Shown: positions 52,439 through 62,801, numbered from the stretch's first letter. The stretch is 64,000 nucleotides of DNA from Nematocida parisii ERTm1 (GCF_000250985.1 NW_013524649.1:62001-126000), one strand, 5' to 3'. Numbers and translations: made by a program. Notes: generated from the letters alone by a model not told the origin.

Positions 52439-53458
52439 TTAATCGCTAAAAAATTTGTGCCGAAGTGCTTCATCTGCTGTTATTCTCTCAGATGAATTTA
52501 GCCTAAGCATCTTTTCTAGCAGGTCAAAGACAGAACTTGGAAACTGCGCATCCTTCTTATTTGCTATCTCTACTATTTTCTGAAAGGAAACTGCCGGATG
52601 CATGCACGCTTCTATATTGCTTTTCCATATTCTTTTGTAAAACTTTGCAGCTTTTCTCATCTCTTCATCTCCGAATATACTTCCTATCTCCACCAACGTA
52701 TTTATATCATCCTTAGAGGTAAAGAACGGATACTTTCTGCATAAAAGAGACAGAAGAATCACCCCGGCACTCCATATGTCAATTGCAGTGCTTTGTGCTT
52801 CGACCCGAAATAACACCTCTGGGGCTTTAAATCCACGAGTACCTGATCGAGATGCTGTCATTGTTGGCCGGGTGTCTCTAACAATATATCCAGGCGCTTT
52901 GGGCATTACAGGCTTATTCTGCCCGCATATGTGCGAGCTAAAAAAGAACATTCTTCTTTTAGCACTTTCTTCCTTTGCATCCTCGCCCCCTTCCTTTTTT
53001 TCTATTCTCTGAGAAAGCCCAAAGTCAATTAAGCACCCAGTCTTTGTCTGTAAGTTATACAGAAAGTTGCTTGGCTTTATATCACGGTGGATGATATTCT
53101 GTGAATGAACGCCCTGTATGGCCGTTAGCAGCTCAAACATATAGTACTTTATATCTGATATGGTTGATTTTATAATCATCTCTTTAAAGTCAGTCATTTC
53201 TATATATGGGAATGCAATGCATATTTCCTTTTCTTCCCGGTAAATGTCAATGATTTCAATAACATTCTTCATTCCCTGCAGACTCATTAGAATTTTAAGT
53301 TCATTAGCTATCCTGCCAGAGGCCGTGGTACGTGTAATTTTCTTAATTGCAACCTTTCCTCTACCCTCTTCCCTTTCTGCCAAGTACACTGTACTAAATG
53401 CCCCCTCTCCTATTTTATGGACTATTCTAAAGTTCTGTTGAAAATTATTGTTGTTCAT
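52439..53458 (-). CDS. CDC7: Cdc7 (DDK) protein kinase
   Basis: 339 residues. Glycine loop GEGAFSTV (17-24), ATP lysine K39 in VAIKK, catalytic HRDIKPSNF with D126, DFG at 145-147, and SGTRGFKAPEVLF (205-217), a Cdc7 hallmark. The stretch STAIDIWSAGVILLSLLCRKYPFF, then INTLVEIGSIFG, matches Cdc7 as well. The activation-segment insert is about 65 residues, smaller than in yeast, and the kinase is much shorter than usual (507-574). With Dbf4 it phosphorylates MCM2-7 to fire origins; MCM5 is also in this window. Divergent from uL14 with 36 bp between starts. Confidence 0.87.
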   Translation of the reverse strand: MNNNNFQQNFRIVHKIGEGAFSTVYLAEREEGRGKVAIKKITRTTASGRIANELKILMSLQGMKNVIEIIDIYREEKEICIAFPYIEMTDFKEMIIKSTISDIKYYMFELLTAIQGVHSQNIIHRDIKPSNFLYNLQTKTGCLIDFGLSQRIEKKEGGEDAKEESAKRRMFFFSSHICGQNKPVMPKAPGYIVRDTRPTMTASRSGTRGFKAPEVLFRVEAQSTAIDIWSAGVILLSLLCRKYPFFTSKDDINTLVEIGSIFGDEEMRKAAKFYKRIWKSNIEACMHPAVSFQKIVEIANKKDAQFPSSVFDLLEKMLRLNSSERITADEALRHKFFSD

Positions 53459-53494
53459 TTAACTTTTCTTTTTTCACTCCCCCAGTAATAAATA

Positions 53495-53926
53495 ATGGTA
53501 GGAAAGAACGAAAAGTCTGGATTAAAAAGAATTGCATCCCGTTATAAAATAACGGCAGGAGTGCAAGTTGGATCAGTCATCAACTGTGCAGACAATGGAG
53601 GAGCCAAGGTAGTAAAGATTATTGCAGTTAAAGGATGCAAGTCAAGACTAAACAGACTTCCATTTGCAGCACCGGGTGACATTATTGTAGCATCAGTTAA
53701 GAAGGGTAAGCCAGACATGAGAAAGAAAGTAGTGCCAGCTGTTCTTATTAGACAAAGAAAGTCATGGAGAAGAAAGGATGGAGTGTTCATTTCATTCGAA
53801 GACAATGCAGCAGTAGTTATCACTGCAAAGGGTGAAATTAAAGGAACTGCTATTTCTGGGCCAGTAGCCAAAGAGTGTGCAGAGTTATGGCCAAAGATTT
53901 CTTCTATGGCATCCTGCATTAAATAA
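53495..53926 (+). CDS. RPL23: 60S ribosomal protein uL14 (RPL23)
   Basis: 143 residues. Signatures [25 protein letters not shown] (about 24-48) and [63 protein letters not shown] match the family from end to end. uL14 lies at the subunit interface near the GTPase site. The 36-bp gap to CDC7 carries TTTTCACTCCCCC, a C-run just upstream of the start as seen for microsporidian ribosomal genes. Confidence 0.95.
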   Translation: MVGKNEKSGLKRIASRYKITAGVQVGSVINCADNGGAKVVKIIAVKGCKSRLNRLPFAAPGDIIVASVKKGKPDMRKKVVPAVLIRQRKSWRRKDGVFISFEDNAAVVITAKGEIKGTAISGPVAKECAELWPKISSMASCIK

Positions 53927-54046
53927 ATAATATCTCTTATAGATACAACAATACGGCTTAATACTATTCTTTTACTGGGTTTAACTGATTCTTAAAAATA
54001 TATGGAGAGACTGTTTATAAATATAAAATATTTTATGCACTGTATA

Positions 54047-54092
54047 ATTCGGGTTATACATTATGGGATGTTAATTGGAGTATTCGGGTTAT
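54047..54092 (+). promoter_or_regulatory. Two copies of the ATTCGGGTTAT element upstream of the helicase gene
   Basis: ATTCGGGTTAT at 54047-54057 and again at 54082-54092, on the same strand, 35 bp apart and 76 bp before the next ATG. The exact duplication makes this the clearest promoter-type occurrence in the window. Confidence 0.5.
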
Positions 54093-54167
54093 ATGCTGCT
54101 TCATTGCATTATAATTCCTTTGGGTTTATAAACTCTGAAATACTTCGAATTTCGTAAGGATAAATGT

Positions 54168-56186
54168 ATGATTCAATTTTATATTTTTATTAGGATGGGG
54201 GAGATACGGGAGGGCGTAAAGAGATGCAAGGCGCAGGGTGGCGACGCTTTTAGTGAGAAGCTGGAAAATGAGTGCAGGGAGTTTATAAAGAAGTGTAATC
54301 TTCCTTATGTTTTATACAAAGGACAGAAAGACTTTATTACAGATGCAACGGAAATAATTAGTAAAAGTGCACTTGGTATTTTAGAGAGCCCAACTGGGAC
54401 TGGAAAGACTCTTTCTAGTCTAATCACAGCAATTAAGTACGTAGGAAACAGTGTATTTGATTCTGCTGGTATATCAAAGGACAATATGGAGTTGCTGAAA
54501 AGTTTGTATAACCGAACAAACAAGCGGGTTATATATGCATGCAGAACGCATAGCCAATTAGAGCAAGTTATTAAAGAGTTAGAAGAGCTAAATACTCACG
54601 GAACAATAAGTGTAAAGGGTGTGATTTTAGGATCTCGCAGGCATACGTGTATTAATTCAATAGTGCGCTCGTCTAAAGACATAAATAATATGTGCCGTAT
54701 TTCTGTAAAGGATAAAAAGTGTTCATTTTACAATAATTTACAGGAGGGAAAGCACCATGCTGTTCGTAAGCAGGGAATATCTATTGAGGATGCACTATCA
54801 ATGGGAAGTTCGTGTGAAGTATGCCCGTACTTTTACTTGAAACAGGAGGCAAAGAGCGCAGGAATTATTGTTCTTCCATACTCTCTTTTTCTCCAGAAAG
54901 ACTTTTTTAACGAGCTTGGAATTCAGATGAATGAATCTGTATTAATAATTGATGAAGCCCATAATTTATTCAATGCTGTATTAGAGGAGTATTCTGTGTG
55001 TGTAAGTGAGAGTGAAGTAACACAGATATTGCCCCATTATGTTGAGTATATGAATAGGCAGAAGGGGAAGTATAAAGTAGACCTTCTAGAGCTGTTTATC
55101 TTTATATCTGGGATATGCGAGTATTTTAAGAAATCCTGTGCAAATCAGGCAGAAGAAGAAAACAAAATAGATTTATTTAATATAAATAGGTTTTTGATAG
55201 ATTCTGAGCTAGACCATATAAACCTTTTGGAAATAACCGAGAGAATGGATAGATTTCTGCCAAGCAAAATATTCCCTATTCGCCGGGAGGATGTAGAGAA
55301 CCAGAATGAAGCCATTTTTAGAAGAATTTGCAAATTGGCCAGGCTTCTAGGCGAGTGTGATAAACATAGCTATATTGTTAAACAAAGTAGTAAACTATCA
55401 TTTAGAAACATATATCCATCAGACTATCTTTCATATTTTGAGGATATTAAAAGTATTTTGGCAATTGGCGGCACGCTAACACACTCCTCCGACCTGTCGC
55501 TATTGTTTAATAGAGAAGTAATTCGCAAATCCTATCCATCTATATGCAAAAATGTATATGTTGCACTTTGCAGCGACTATTCTTTTGTATACAGCGAAAG
55601 AGACAAGGAAATCATTCGAGCATTTAATCTGGCACTGCAATACTATAAAAAAATAGAAAGTGGCGGGGTTCTTCTGTTTGTGCAGTCTAAAAGCATTATG
55701 CTAAAGCTAAAAACAGAATTGGAGAAAAAATCAGCGAATCCTGCATGTCTTCTATTTGAAAGCTCCACCAGCATTCAAGAGTACAAAAGGATTCTGTCCA
55801 AAGAGAAGAAAGTAATTATGGTTTGTGTGATGGGGGGAAATTTTAGTGAGGGAATTAACTTTAAGCATGAAATGTGCCGAGTTTTAATCATATGCGGGAT
55901 ACCCCTGCCAAAACCTACAGAAGAAACTCTTTTAATTCAGAAGAAAAGAGGCGAAGAATACTTCATTGATAAAGGCATGCAGGCAGTAAACCAAACAATT
56001 GGTAGATCAATTCGAACTAAGGATGACTACAGCTGTGTGCTTTTGCTTGATAAAAGATTCATAAGATACAGGCACAAACTCTCACAATGGGCCCAGCCAT
56101 ACATTACGGAGATAAAAAGCACTGATACAACGGATATATTGCTAGATAAGTTATCTAGATGGTCTCAACAGAAAACACCCATCTAA
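54168..56186 (+). CDS. CHL1: CHL1/DDX11-type XPD-family DNA helicase
   Basis: 672 residues from ATG 54168; M10 (ATG 54195, MGEIREGVKRC) may be the true start. Walker A is ESPTGTGKT (73-81), motif Ia CRTHSQLEQ (125-133), FeS-cluster cysteines C161, C176 or C185, C216 and C219 (CEVCPYF), DEAH at 262-265 in VLIIDEAHNL, and the domain-2 motifs GGTLTHSSDL, VMGGNFSEGINF and QTIGRSIRTKDDY. VVLPYxL and LGSRRHTCI blocks favour Chl1/DDX11 over XPD or FANCJ. Chl1 promotes sister-chromatid cohesion, in keeping with SMC1 in the window. It is about 200 residues shorter than yeast Chl1. Confidence 0.78.
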   Translation: MIQFYIFIRMGEIREGVKRCKAQGGDAFSEKLENECREFIKKCNLPYVLYKGQKDFITDATEIISKSALGILESPTGTGKTLSSLITAIKYVGNSVFDSAGISKDNMELLKSLYNRTNKRVIYACRTHSQLEQVIKELEELNTHGTISVKGVILGSRRHTCINSIVRSSKDINNMCRISVKDKKCSFYNNLQEGKHHAVRKQGISIEDALSMGSSCEVCPYFYLKQEAKSAGIIVLPYSLFLQKDFFNELGIQMNESVLIIDEAHNLFNAVLEEYSVCVSESEVTQILPHYVEYMNRQKGKYKVDLLELFIFISGICEYFKKSCANQAEEENKIDLFNINRFLIDSELDHINLLEITERMDRFLPSKIFPIRREDVENQNEAIFRRICKLARLLGECDKHSYIVKQSSKLSFRNIYPSDYLSYFEDIKSILAIGGTLTHSSDLSLLFNREVIRKSYPSICKNVYVALCSDYSFVYSERDKEIIRAFNLALQYYKKIESGGVLLFVQSKSIMLKLKTELEKKSANPACLLFESSTSIQEYKRILSKEKKVIMVCVMGGNFSEGINFKHEMCRVLIICGIPLPKPTEETLLIQKKRGEEYFIDKGMQAVNQTIGRSIRTKDDYSCVLLLDKRFIRYRHKLSQWAQPYITEIKSTDTTDILLDKLSRWSQQKTPI

Positions 56187-56568
56187 TTATGAAATAGTTC
56201 AAACTCAAAAAGCTAATAAGATGTATAAACAATATTATCTACTGTTGTCTATGACTATTAAGACAATTAACACTGTTTGCTGCACTATATTATCTATGGT
56301 CGACTCTTGCTAAACTTTACTTATATAATGACTAACATATAATAAACAGCAGTAATTCCACTTTTCCGGAAAATACCCGATAATTCCGATAATTCAGTAA
56401 ACCTATATTTTTATTATATATTATTGGCAGGCATCTGCTAATAAATACAGTTTGGTTGTATGTAAGTAATATTCTGTATTTTTATGGCATAGCTGGAATA
56501 TATTAAAAATTGGAATTTTTCATTTTACACTTATTTTTATAGTCCTTGAGTCTGAAATTATAATTATT
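56187..56568. other. Intergenic region
   Basis: No gene. A palindrome TTTTCCGGAAAA near 56362-56373 precedes TACCCGATAATTCCGATAATTC, a direct CCGATAATT repeat. Both 3' ends of the neighbouring genes face this stretch. Confidence 0.4.
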
Positions 56569-58365
56569 TTATAATTTACTTTTTAGTTTGGAGAATAATT
56601 TTTTATAGTATACTTTGTTATCATTATAATATTTTGTTATATCTATTTGTATGTCTGGAGGTTGGTTTTTACCAATTAAGCTATAAATATATTTCTGTTT
56701 ATAGCTTGGATTAGATACTATTTGCTCTATTATACCTAGCTGATCACAAATTCTTTCAGGATCTTTATAAGTTATTGGATTTCTCATTATAATAATGGCA
56801 GAATTTCCTTTTTTCTTCTCATCTAGAGCACACTTATATACAGATATATTATTAAGATTCTCTAAACTTCTTTTTTCACCCTCTTGAACTATAAAAAATC
56901 TTTTTGATTCTGTTTCAATTGATCCCAAAAAAGAAAAGAAGCTTCTTTCATTAAACTGGGATTTTCCTCTGTTGTATATATGGATCATAACATATTCACA
57001 CATTGCTTTTCTATACTGAAATATCAAATCATACATTGCTTTTATGTAATACTTGGTTCCTTCATTTTCACACGATACTAGAAATATATTGAACATGTTG
57101 GCCTTTACATCTGTGTATGGATACTTGAAGTCTGAAAAGCTTGATGTACGGTATATTTCACATGGCACCCACGTATTTATTGTTGATTGTTCTGGATCAT
57201 ATTCTGACTTAACTATAGCATAGTTAGATGTTCCATGATAAGTTGGAAATCCTATCCGCACACAGCTTTTTATTTTAGGTGCAGACAAACCAATAGTTTC
57301 TTTTTTCAGGTGCCTGTATATGCTGTAGTGCAATTCAATATTACACAATTTGTCCAGCGTATTGTTACTATTTATTCTATCTATATTATAGTGCTCTTGT
57401 TTATCAGTCTGTATTACCATTTTAGCTAGGTTCTTGAATTTGTATATTAGATTAATGTTGATTTTTTCTATGATTTCATCATTTATATTCAGCTCAGTCA
57501 GCGAGCTTTTGTTTATACCGTGCAAAAAGTCAAAGCTGCTCAGATAAGTCCCATCAAATGAAACAGATTTCAAATTCTCGAATGTAAACAGACCAAAAAC
57601 ATCGGTTATTAGGGTATTGTCTCGTAGTAAATGCTTAAATTTTAGGGACTGCAAGTACAGTATCTTTTTTTTAGTGCTATCTATTCCGTCATTAGACTTG
57701 ACTATTTTTGATGTTCCTATGACAAGTACATCTCTTACATTTGGAGCATAGTTAAATGCTTCTAATGTAGCAGTACCTATCTCGCAATCTTTAAATTCAA
57801 TCCACTTGAGTGAAAAATGCTTCAGCATAACACTCGGAACTTTAGGCATTTTTGATGAATTGAATTGCAGCTTATCAAACCGGACACCTATTGAGTCGAT
57901 CCATAACATAAGATTTTTTGCATAATATTCTATCTCAGTATGGTTTCCATTAATGCATAATGTATATATTGAATTCCTATTCTGTTCTATGTAAGGCACA
58001 TTATCTATCCATGTTTTGTTCTCCATAAAATCTGCAGCCGATGTATGCATCGGCGCCTGCTGCTTTGTGTTATCTATTAGTGTAATTGTATAATCCCGCA
58101 CTATGGATTTTAAAGTCCTATATTTACTTTTTATTTTAGACTTTTCTTCTTTACTAGGATTGGCACTACTAGCAACATCTCCACTACAATATGCCATTAT
58201 CCCAGGAAATAACCATTGTCTCCCATAACAGTCTACATTGGTTTCTTTATTTAAATATAGACATTGCTGTTTAAATAACACCAGCCACAGCAGCTCTATA
58301 AACAATAGGATTCTTTTTATTTGTAAACTGTAACTTGCCTTTGTCTTCTGCGCAGCGCCCTTCAT
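56569..58365 (-). CDS. Secreted or membrane-anchored leucine-rich protein, unknown
   Basis: 598 residues. A hydrophobic segment IKRILLFIELLWLVLF near residues 17-32 acts as signal peptide or anchor. Residues 150-380 show irregular leucine-rich spacing (LQSLKFKHLLRDN, LKSVSFDGTYLSSFDFL, LTELNINDEIIEKI), consistent with a degenerate LRR solenoid. It is rich in Lys, Asn, Ile and Tyr like the 943-residue protein at 15-18 kb. It sits 36 bp downstream of the small frame whose start comes from the dispersed 5'-leader repeat. Probably a host-exposed lineage-specific protein; function unknown. Confidence 0.65.
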   Translation of the reverse strand: MKGAAQKTKASYSLQIKRILLFIELLWLVLFKQQCLYLNKETNVDCYGRQWLFPGIMAYCSGDVASSANPSKEEKSKIKSKYRTLKSIVRDYTITLIDNTKQQAPMHTSAADFMENKTWIDNVPYIEQNRNSIYTLCINGNHTEIEYYAKNLMLWIDSIGVRFDKLQFNSSKMPKVPSVMLKHFSLKWIEFKDCEIGTATLEAFNYAPNVRDVLVIGTSKIVKSNDGIDSTKKKILYLQSLKFKHLLRDNTLITDVFGLFTFENLKSVSFDGTYLSSFDFLHGINKSSLTELNINDEIIEKININLIYKFKNLAKMVIQTDKQEHYNIDRINSNNTLDKLCNIELHYSIYRHLKKETIGLSAPKIKSCVRIGFPTYHGTSNYAIVKSEYDPEQSTINTWVPCEIYRTSSFSDFKYPYTDVKANMFNIFLVSCENEGTKYYIKAMYDLIFQYRKAMCEYVMIHIYNRGKSQFNERSFFSFLGSIETESKRFFIVQEGEKRSLENLNNISVYKCALDEKKKGNSAIIIMRNPITYKDPERICDQLGIIEQIVSNPSYKQKYIYSLIGKNQPPDIQIDITKYYNDNKVYYKKLFSKLKSKL

Positions 58366-58401
58366 ATATAAAAAGCCCTCTAAAATTTTTTATACTTTAT
58401 C

Positions 58402-58617
58402 TTACTCTTGATTGTTCTGAACTATCTGATTTATTTTATATAAAATATCGCGATCCCCTCTATTTATAAAGTTGTTCTTAAATATTCTATTTCTTATTGA
58501 TTTATTTAATAATTTCTCTCTCTTCAGTCTGCCTCTCTCTAGTATATTTATACTCCTCTCATATGGCATACTATATGTAAGCCATAAATAATATTTTATT
58601 TTTAATAAATTATGCAT
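58402..58617 (-). CDS. Small basic protein with repeat-derived N-terminus, possible truncated gene-family member
   Basis: 71 residues from ATG 58615-58617. Residues 1-15 (MHNLLKIKYYLWLTY) come from the dispersed 5'-leader repeat; the rest is basic and helical (ERGRLKREKLLNKSIRNRIF, ending INQIVQNNQE). Unlike copies at 4.2 and 17.9 kb, the frame is intact past the repeat. It may be a functional short member, or the surviving 5' end of a longer gene. No known motif. Confidence 0.45.
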   Translation of the reverse strand: MHNLLKIKYYLWLTYSMPYERSINILERGRLKREKLLNKSIRNRIFKNNFINRGDRDILYKINQIVQNNQE

Positions 58618-58626
58618 AGTTCACAC
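58576..58626 (-). repeat. Dispersed 5'-leader repeat, copy D (intact start)
   Basis: The reverse complement reads GTGTGAACT, then ATG and the first 14 codons of the 71-residue frame. It matches copy C at 17849-17900 at nearly every base, including the 9-nt leader before the ATG. Confidence 0.72.
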
Positions 58627-59045
58627 TATATAAAGTATAGTCCCAAAAAATCATTTATATTTAATAAATACTATGTTTAAACAAATTAACAAGTCCTATT
58701 AGTGTGAGTATACGAGTAGATACACTATCCACCATTTCTTCCTTATAAAAAGTATGCTTTATATTATTCGCAGTTCTTGTTCTTGATACTTAGTACTATC
58801 AATAATCAAATTAATATTTAAGTATATTTATGGTATAAAGAATGGTCTCTAAACAATATATATAACCCGAAATCTATGTGATTTCACACACCGCATGCTT
58901 TGTTTGTAAGAAATTGTTTAATAGTAAATACTGCATTTGTCTATTTTATTCTTTGCAATTTTGAATGTACCTAGTATATAGCCAGAATAACTGATTCATA
59001 GTCGGAATTAATTATTCTGTTAATACGTGAGATATTGGAGAATGC
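58627..59045. other. A/T-rich intergenic region
   Basis: No gene seen. AACCCGAAAT is at 58864-58873. Confidence 0.45.
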
Positions 59046-59867
59046 CTATTCTGTTTCATCCTCTGTTGCAGTTTCTTCGGTCTCGCTGTTCTCTTTGTTC
59101 TCAGATACAAGTGGCCGGCGCGCATTCTTCTCTTTCTTTCTTCTTACATTTTCTTCTTGCTGTGCTTTTCTTTGTAATTTTTCCTCTGCTCGCTTTTTAA
59201 GGATTTTTGCTCTTTCTCTTAGCTCTTCTGGGGTTTTGTGAATATACCTGTGATATACCACGTCTCCGCTGCAAATACCCTTCTCTATTTTCTGCAGCTC
59301 TAAACTCATTGCTGGGCCTATCTCAACAAGAGTCACTTTGACTTGATTTGCTGCACCCGGCTTTTCTTCTTTCTTTATCATATAATTTGTGAATAAGTAA
59401 TTGTCATCGTACAACTTTTTAATAACAATTGCTCTGCTTGTTAAGTGAGAGACTTTGCTGTTGTTCTTGATCTCATCTACTAGATCGATAATTGGATCTG
59501 ACTTGTCAATATTAATAGGAATAACAAAGTACCCATTCATTCGCGTTCCAATGCCGTGTGATTTCTGGAACATCTCAAGCCCAAATTTATATTTGTTTAC
59601 TTTAAAGTAGAATGTCTTCCCAGCCTCTTCCAGTAATGAAACAATTTTTAAGTTGTTGTGCTCCTCCGACTGCGAAAAAACCCATAAGTGCGAGGCTGAA
59701 AAATGCTTTGCTAACTGTATATAGTCCTTTATCTTCCATTTCTTCTCTTCTTTTAAGTTCTTCCCCACACCAGGCTCAAAATATGATCGGCATTCTTGTA
59801 CTAACTTTGCATATGATGGTGTCACTTGCCCAAATTTTATTACTAGTTTATTGTCTCGTCTGGCCAT
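59046..59867 (-). CDS. SSF1: Ribosome-biogenesis factor Ssf1 (Peter Pan), Brix domain
   Basis: 273 residues. The Brix domain spans about 10-215: KIKDYIQLAKHFSASHLWVFS (about 45-65) and the C-terminal block VTLVEIGPAMSLELQKIEKG, then GDVVYHRYIHKTPEELRER, which matches Ssf1/PPAN (LTEIGPRMTLQLIKVQEG, VMFHSFVSKTEEEL). A charged tail (LKKRAEEKLQRKAQQEENVRRK) and an acidic end follow, as in the family. Ssf1 acts in 60S subunit assembly (27S pre-rRNA processing) in the nucleolus. Shorter than yeast Ssf1 (453). Confidence 0.85.
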   Translation of the reverse strand: MARRDNKLVIKFGQVTPSYAKLVQECRSYFEPGVGKNLKEEKKWKIKDYIQLAKHFSASHLWVFSQSEEHNNLKIVSLLEEAGKTFYFKVNKYKFGLEMFQKSHGIGTRMNGYFVIPINIDKSDPIIDLVDEIKNNSKVSHLTSRAIVIKKLYDDNYLFTNYMIKKEEKPGAANQVKVTLVEIGPAMSLELQKIEKGICSGDVVYHRYIHKTPEELRERAKILKKRAEEKLQRKAQQEENVRRKKEKNARRPLVSENKENSETEETATEDETE

Positions 59868-60142
59868 TGCAATATTTTACTTTTTCATTTTTTTAAAACT
59901 TTTACACACGTTCAACGAAATCACAAATATAAAGGCCCAAAATTTAAAATCATTCTATTAGATATAAACAAGCTTTCTTTGTATTTTAATTACTTATTCT
60001 ACACAGTAGTTTATGTTTTTTACAATATTCTTTAAATGTGAACTTCTATCTCCTATATATACATAAAAGGTATATTTTTCTATGTATATAGCCAACTGTT
60101 CTTAAACATACGCTGTTATATATAAAAACATATTACTGTGTC

Positions 60143-60391
60143 TTAGAGTAAATATATAATAAGAACTAGAAGAGTTATAGTAAGCGCTATAATAATGGTA
60201 TTTCTTCCGTCTTTCCTTATTTCTTTCATTGTTTTCAGCAACTTGTTAGAAAGCACTTTGCTCTTATTTTCTACTTTCTCTGTTTGCTGCTCAAGTGTGT
60301 CTAAGTGTAGGTTGTGCTGTTCTATTGCATAGTATACCTTATGCGCTTCTTTAGAAAGTATTTCTGTGCTTTTTTTAATTTCTGCCTGCAT
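60143..60391 (-). CDS. Tail-anchored Qc-SNARE-like protein (Bet1/Sft1 type)
   Basis: 82 residues. A heptad-patterned SNARE helix (about 12-60: HKVYYAIEQHNLHLDTLEQQTEKVENKSKVLSNKLLKTMKEIR) is followed by KDGRN and a C-terminal membrane anchor (TIIIALTITLLVLIIYLL). QHNLHLDTL recalls the Bet1/Sft1 QNxLLDxL motif. The protein is little more than the SNARE domain, as in the smallest Qc-SNAREs of ER-Golgi transport. Which compartment it serves is not visible. Confidence 0.6.
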   Translation of the reverse strand: MQAEIKKSTEILSKEAHKVYYAIEQHNLHLDTLEQQTEKVENKSKVLSNKLLKTMKEIRKDGRNTIIIALTITLLVLIIYLL

Positions 60392-60878
60392 AGAATAGTA
60401 AACACTTCTACTATTTTATTCTTTATGTTTCATATTTGTTTTTAGTTGTTTGTTCCAACTGGTTATTATAGTTGAATTGCTTTTTAGGAAGCTTTGGAAT
60501 ATTCATATCACAGTACAATTACCATTATATAATACATGCAATGCATCTTTATTAATAAATTGTCTTTACAACACAATTAACCCGAAATTCAGTGATTTTA
60601 CTGGCTTAAAAACTCTTTTCTATTGTTATCTTATTTGTTAGTGCATTGTTTTAGCTTTCTTTTGATTATGTTACTTCTCCTAAAAAGTAAATTTTCTTAT
60701 GCTCGGGTTATTTCGGGATATATAAAATATCTATACTACACTTTTCTCTTATAAAATTCTTTTGTTGTAGAAACGGGTATTTATTTAAATAGAATTCTTT
60801 AAATTGATTCTTTCTGTTTTATAGGAAAATACAGATTTCTGTGCGTAAAGCTATACAATAAATTATTTTTACAGTTTT
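60392..60878. other. Promoter-side intergenic region with composite C-rich motif
   Basis: AACCCGAAAT at 60579-60588, and a doubled element CTCGGGTTATTTCGGGATAT at 60702-60721, about 160 bp upstream of TRM11. No gene seen. Confidence 0.45.
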
Positions 60879-62075
60879 ATGGTAGAAAAAGAGGGTGAAC
60901 AAATTTTCATTCTTTTACACGTGGATAGATATAATGCATTCATTATTCCTGAGCTATTCAGTCTTTTAAATGCAACACATAATAAGTACACTGTGCATAG
61001 AACAGTTATTGACGAAAAGATTAAGTATAGTATAGTCACCGCTAGTTTGTCTACTATAGACTATGTATTGAAAAAAAGTATTCTAGTTAGCAGAGCCATA
61101 GCATTACTAAATTATAGTATGATAGACATAGCTAGTCAAGAATGCAATGAGATGAGTATAGAAGAAAAGCTAAATAGATCTTTGACCAAAGAGATTCTTG
61201 TGGATATTAGCAATAAAATAGTTGGTAGGTATAAAATAGACTGTGTGTGTAGCAATAAACCACTTGCTATCAAGTACTTGCTTGATAATTTAGCCATTTC
61301 ATATGAGGTAGATTTAACTAATCCTGTAAGCACTGTGTGTATTATAGAAGAAAAAAGCTTTTGTATGGTTGGTGTGTTATACAATGAAAGTAACAGGAAA
61401 AAGTTTTTAAGATTTTCTGTTAGGGATAGGCAGTTTATAGGTAATACGTCAATGGATAATGAAATATCATTTATTATATGCAATATGGCGGGTGTATCAC
61501 ACAAGACAATACTTTTAGACTGTTACGCAGGAAGTGGAAGTATTTTATTATCTGGTGCTCTAGCTGGCGCAAGTGTAATAGGCACAGACATAAATGAAAA
61601 GCAATTTAAGGGTAGAGAAGTTGCGCACACTAACGCCCGAATAAAGACACAGCTGCCTAACACAAGCATATACAGCAACTTCGATATGTACAATATACGT
61701 AGCCGGGTTTTAATGATAGGAGCGCATGATATATTTAATAGAAGTATATTACGGAATAATACAGTAGATGTAATTTTATGCGATCCTCCATACGGAGAAA
61801 GAGAAACTGTCAAGAAAAAAACGTCTGAGGTAAATAAGTATGTTGAAGGAAGCGATAGTTATTTAATTTCTACAGTGCCCTTTTTTGGCCAAGTAATTGA
61901 AATAGGAAGGAGCATCTTAAAGCCAAAGGGTAAAATAGGAGTATTTATGCCACATACATCAGGATACATTCCAAAATTAAAGAAAATAGAAGGGTTCACA
62001 CAAATAGCACAAGCAGAGCAGTATTTAAACTCCCTCTATTCAAGAACCTTCTTTCTATTAGAACTTAGTAAATAG
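60879..62075 (+). CDS. TRM11: tRNA (guanine10-N2)-methyltransferase Trm11
   Basis: 398 residues. An N-terminal THUMP-like region (1-180) is followed by a Rossmann methyltransferase domain with motif I LLDCYAGSGSILLSGALAGASVIGTDIN (212-239) and the catalytic CDPPYGERE (301-309), where DPPY binds the target base. This order is that of Trm11, which with Trm112 makes m2G10 in cytosolic tRNAs. Length is near the family norm (about 430). Clear assignment. Confidence 0.88.
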   Translation: MVEKEGEQIFILLHVDRYNAFIIPELFSLLNATHNKYTVHRTVIDEKIKYSIVTASLSTIDYVLKKSILVSRAIALLNYSMIDIASQECNEMSIEEKLNRSLTKEILVDISNKIVGRYKIDCVCSNKPLAIKYLLDNLAISYEVDLTNPVSTVCIIEEKSFCMVGVLYNESNRKKFLRFSVRDRQFIGNTSMDNEISFIICNMAGVSHKTILLDCYAGSGSILLSGALAGASVIGTDINEKQFKGREVAHTNARIKTQLPNTSIYSNFDMYNIRSRVLMIGAHDIFNRSILRNNTVDVILCDPPYGERETVKKKTSEVNKYVEGSDSYLISTVPFFGQVIEIGRSILKPKGKIGVFMPHTSGYIPKLKKIEGFTQIAQAEQYLNSLYSRTFFLLELSK

Positions 62076-62801
62076 GCCCATGGCTGTCTTTTATAATATT
62101 CGCTTTTTACCAAGCACAGCAAAGTATATTGCTTTATCAAGAATATACTCATTAGATATAGAGACTTAAATAAATAACAGAACGGTATTTATCTACAATC
62201 TCATACAAATCAGCACAACAGTATGATTTGTGTTATTCATGGGTTGTTTTTATATCTAAAAATTGCTTTTTTATATTGGCTGTTTTTATTTATACTAATC
62301 CAGCCCTATATCAATTTTGTTTCTCTTCTAAATATACCTAGTTTTTCTATTATTTAACCAAATAATCTTGTTGAATTCGTATACTTCAAAAGTTTAAATG
62401 TGTAAAAATATTGTTTAATTGTGTGTGGCTTTCTTTTATATTCATATTTTATTACAGCTACCAAGTGGCAAGAAAATCTAAACTATTTCCATATTATTAA
62501 TTCCTTTAAGATTTATTTGAATTAAAACTGTACATGAATCATTTTTTAAATTGAAGACTTTCTAATAAAAACTAAAAAATAAAGATAAATTACAGGAATA
62601 TAAATTGTACCAAGTATTTATTATACCTGTTGGATGTTCTTAATAATTTCTAACCCGAATATTTATTACAACAATTCATTTTACAGGCACATCTGTTATA
62701 ATACACTAAATACCACACACCATATACTTAAATATTTAAGTATCATACGTTTTTCCCACATAAAATAAGACTAGGAGATTGGACTGTGCCGCAAAATATT
62801 T
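62076..62801. other. Long A/T-rich intergenic region
   Basis: No gene, RNA or repeat found in about 730 bp apart from AACCCGAAT at 62652-62660. Confidence 0.45.
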
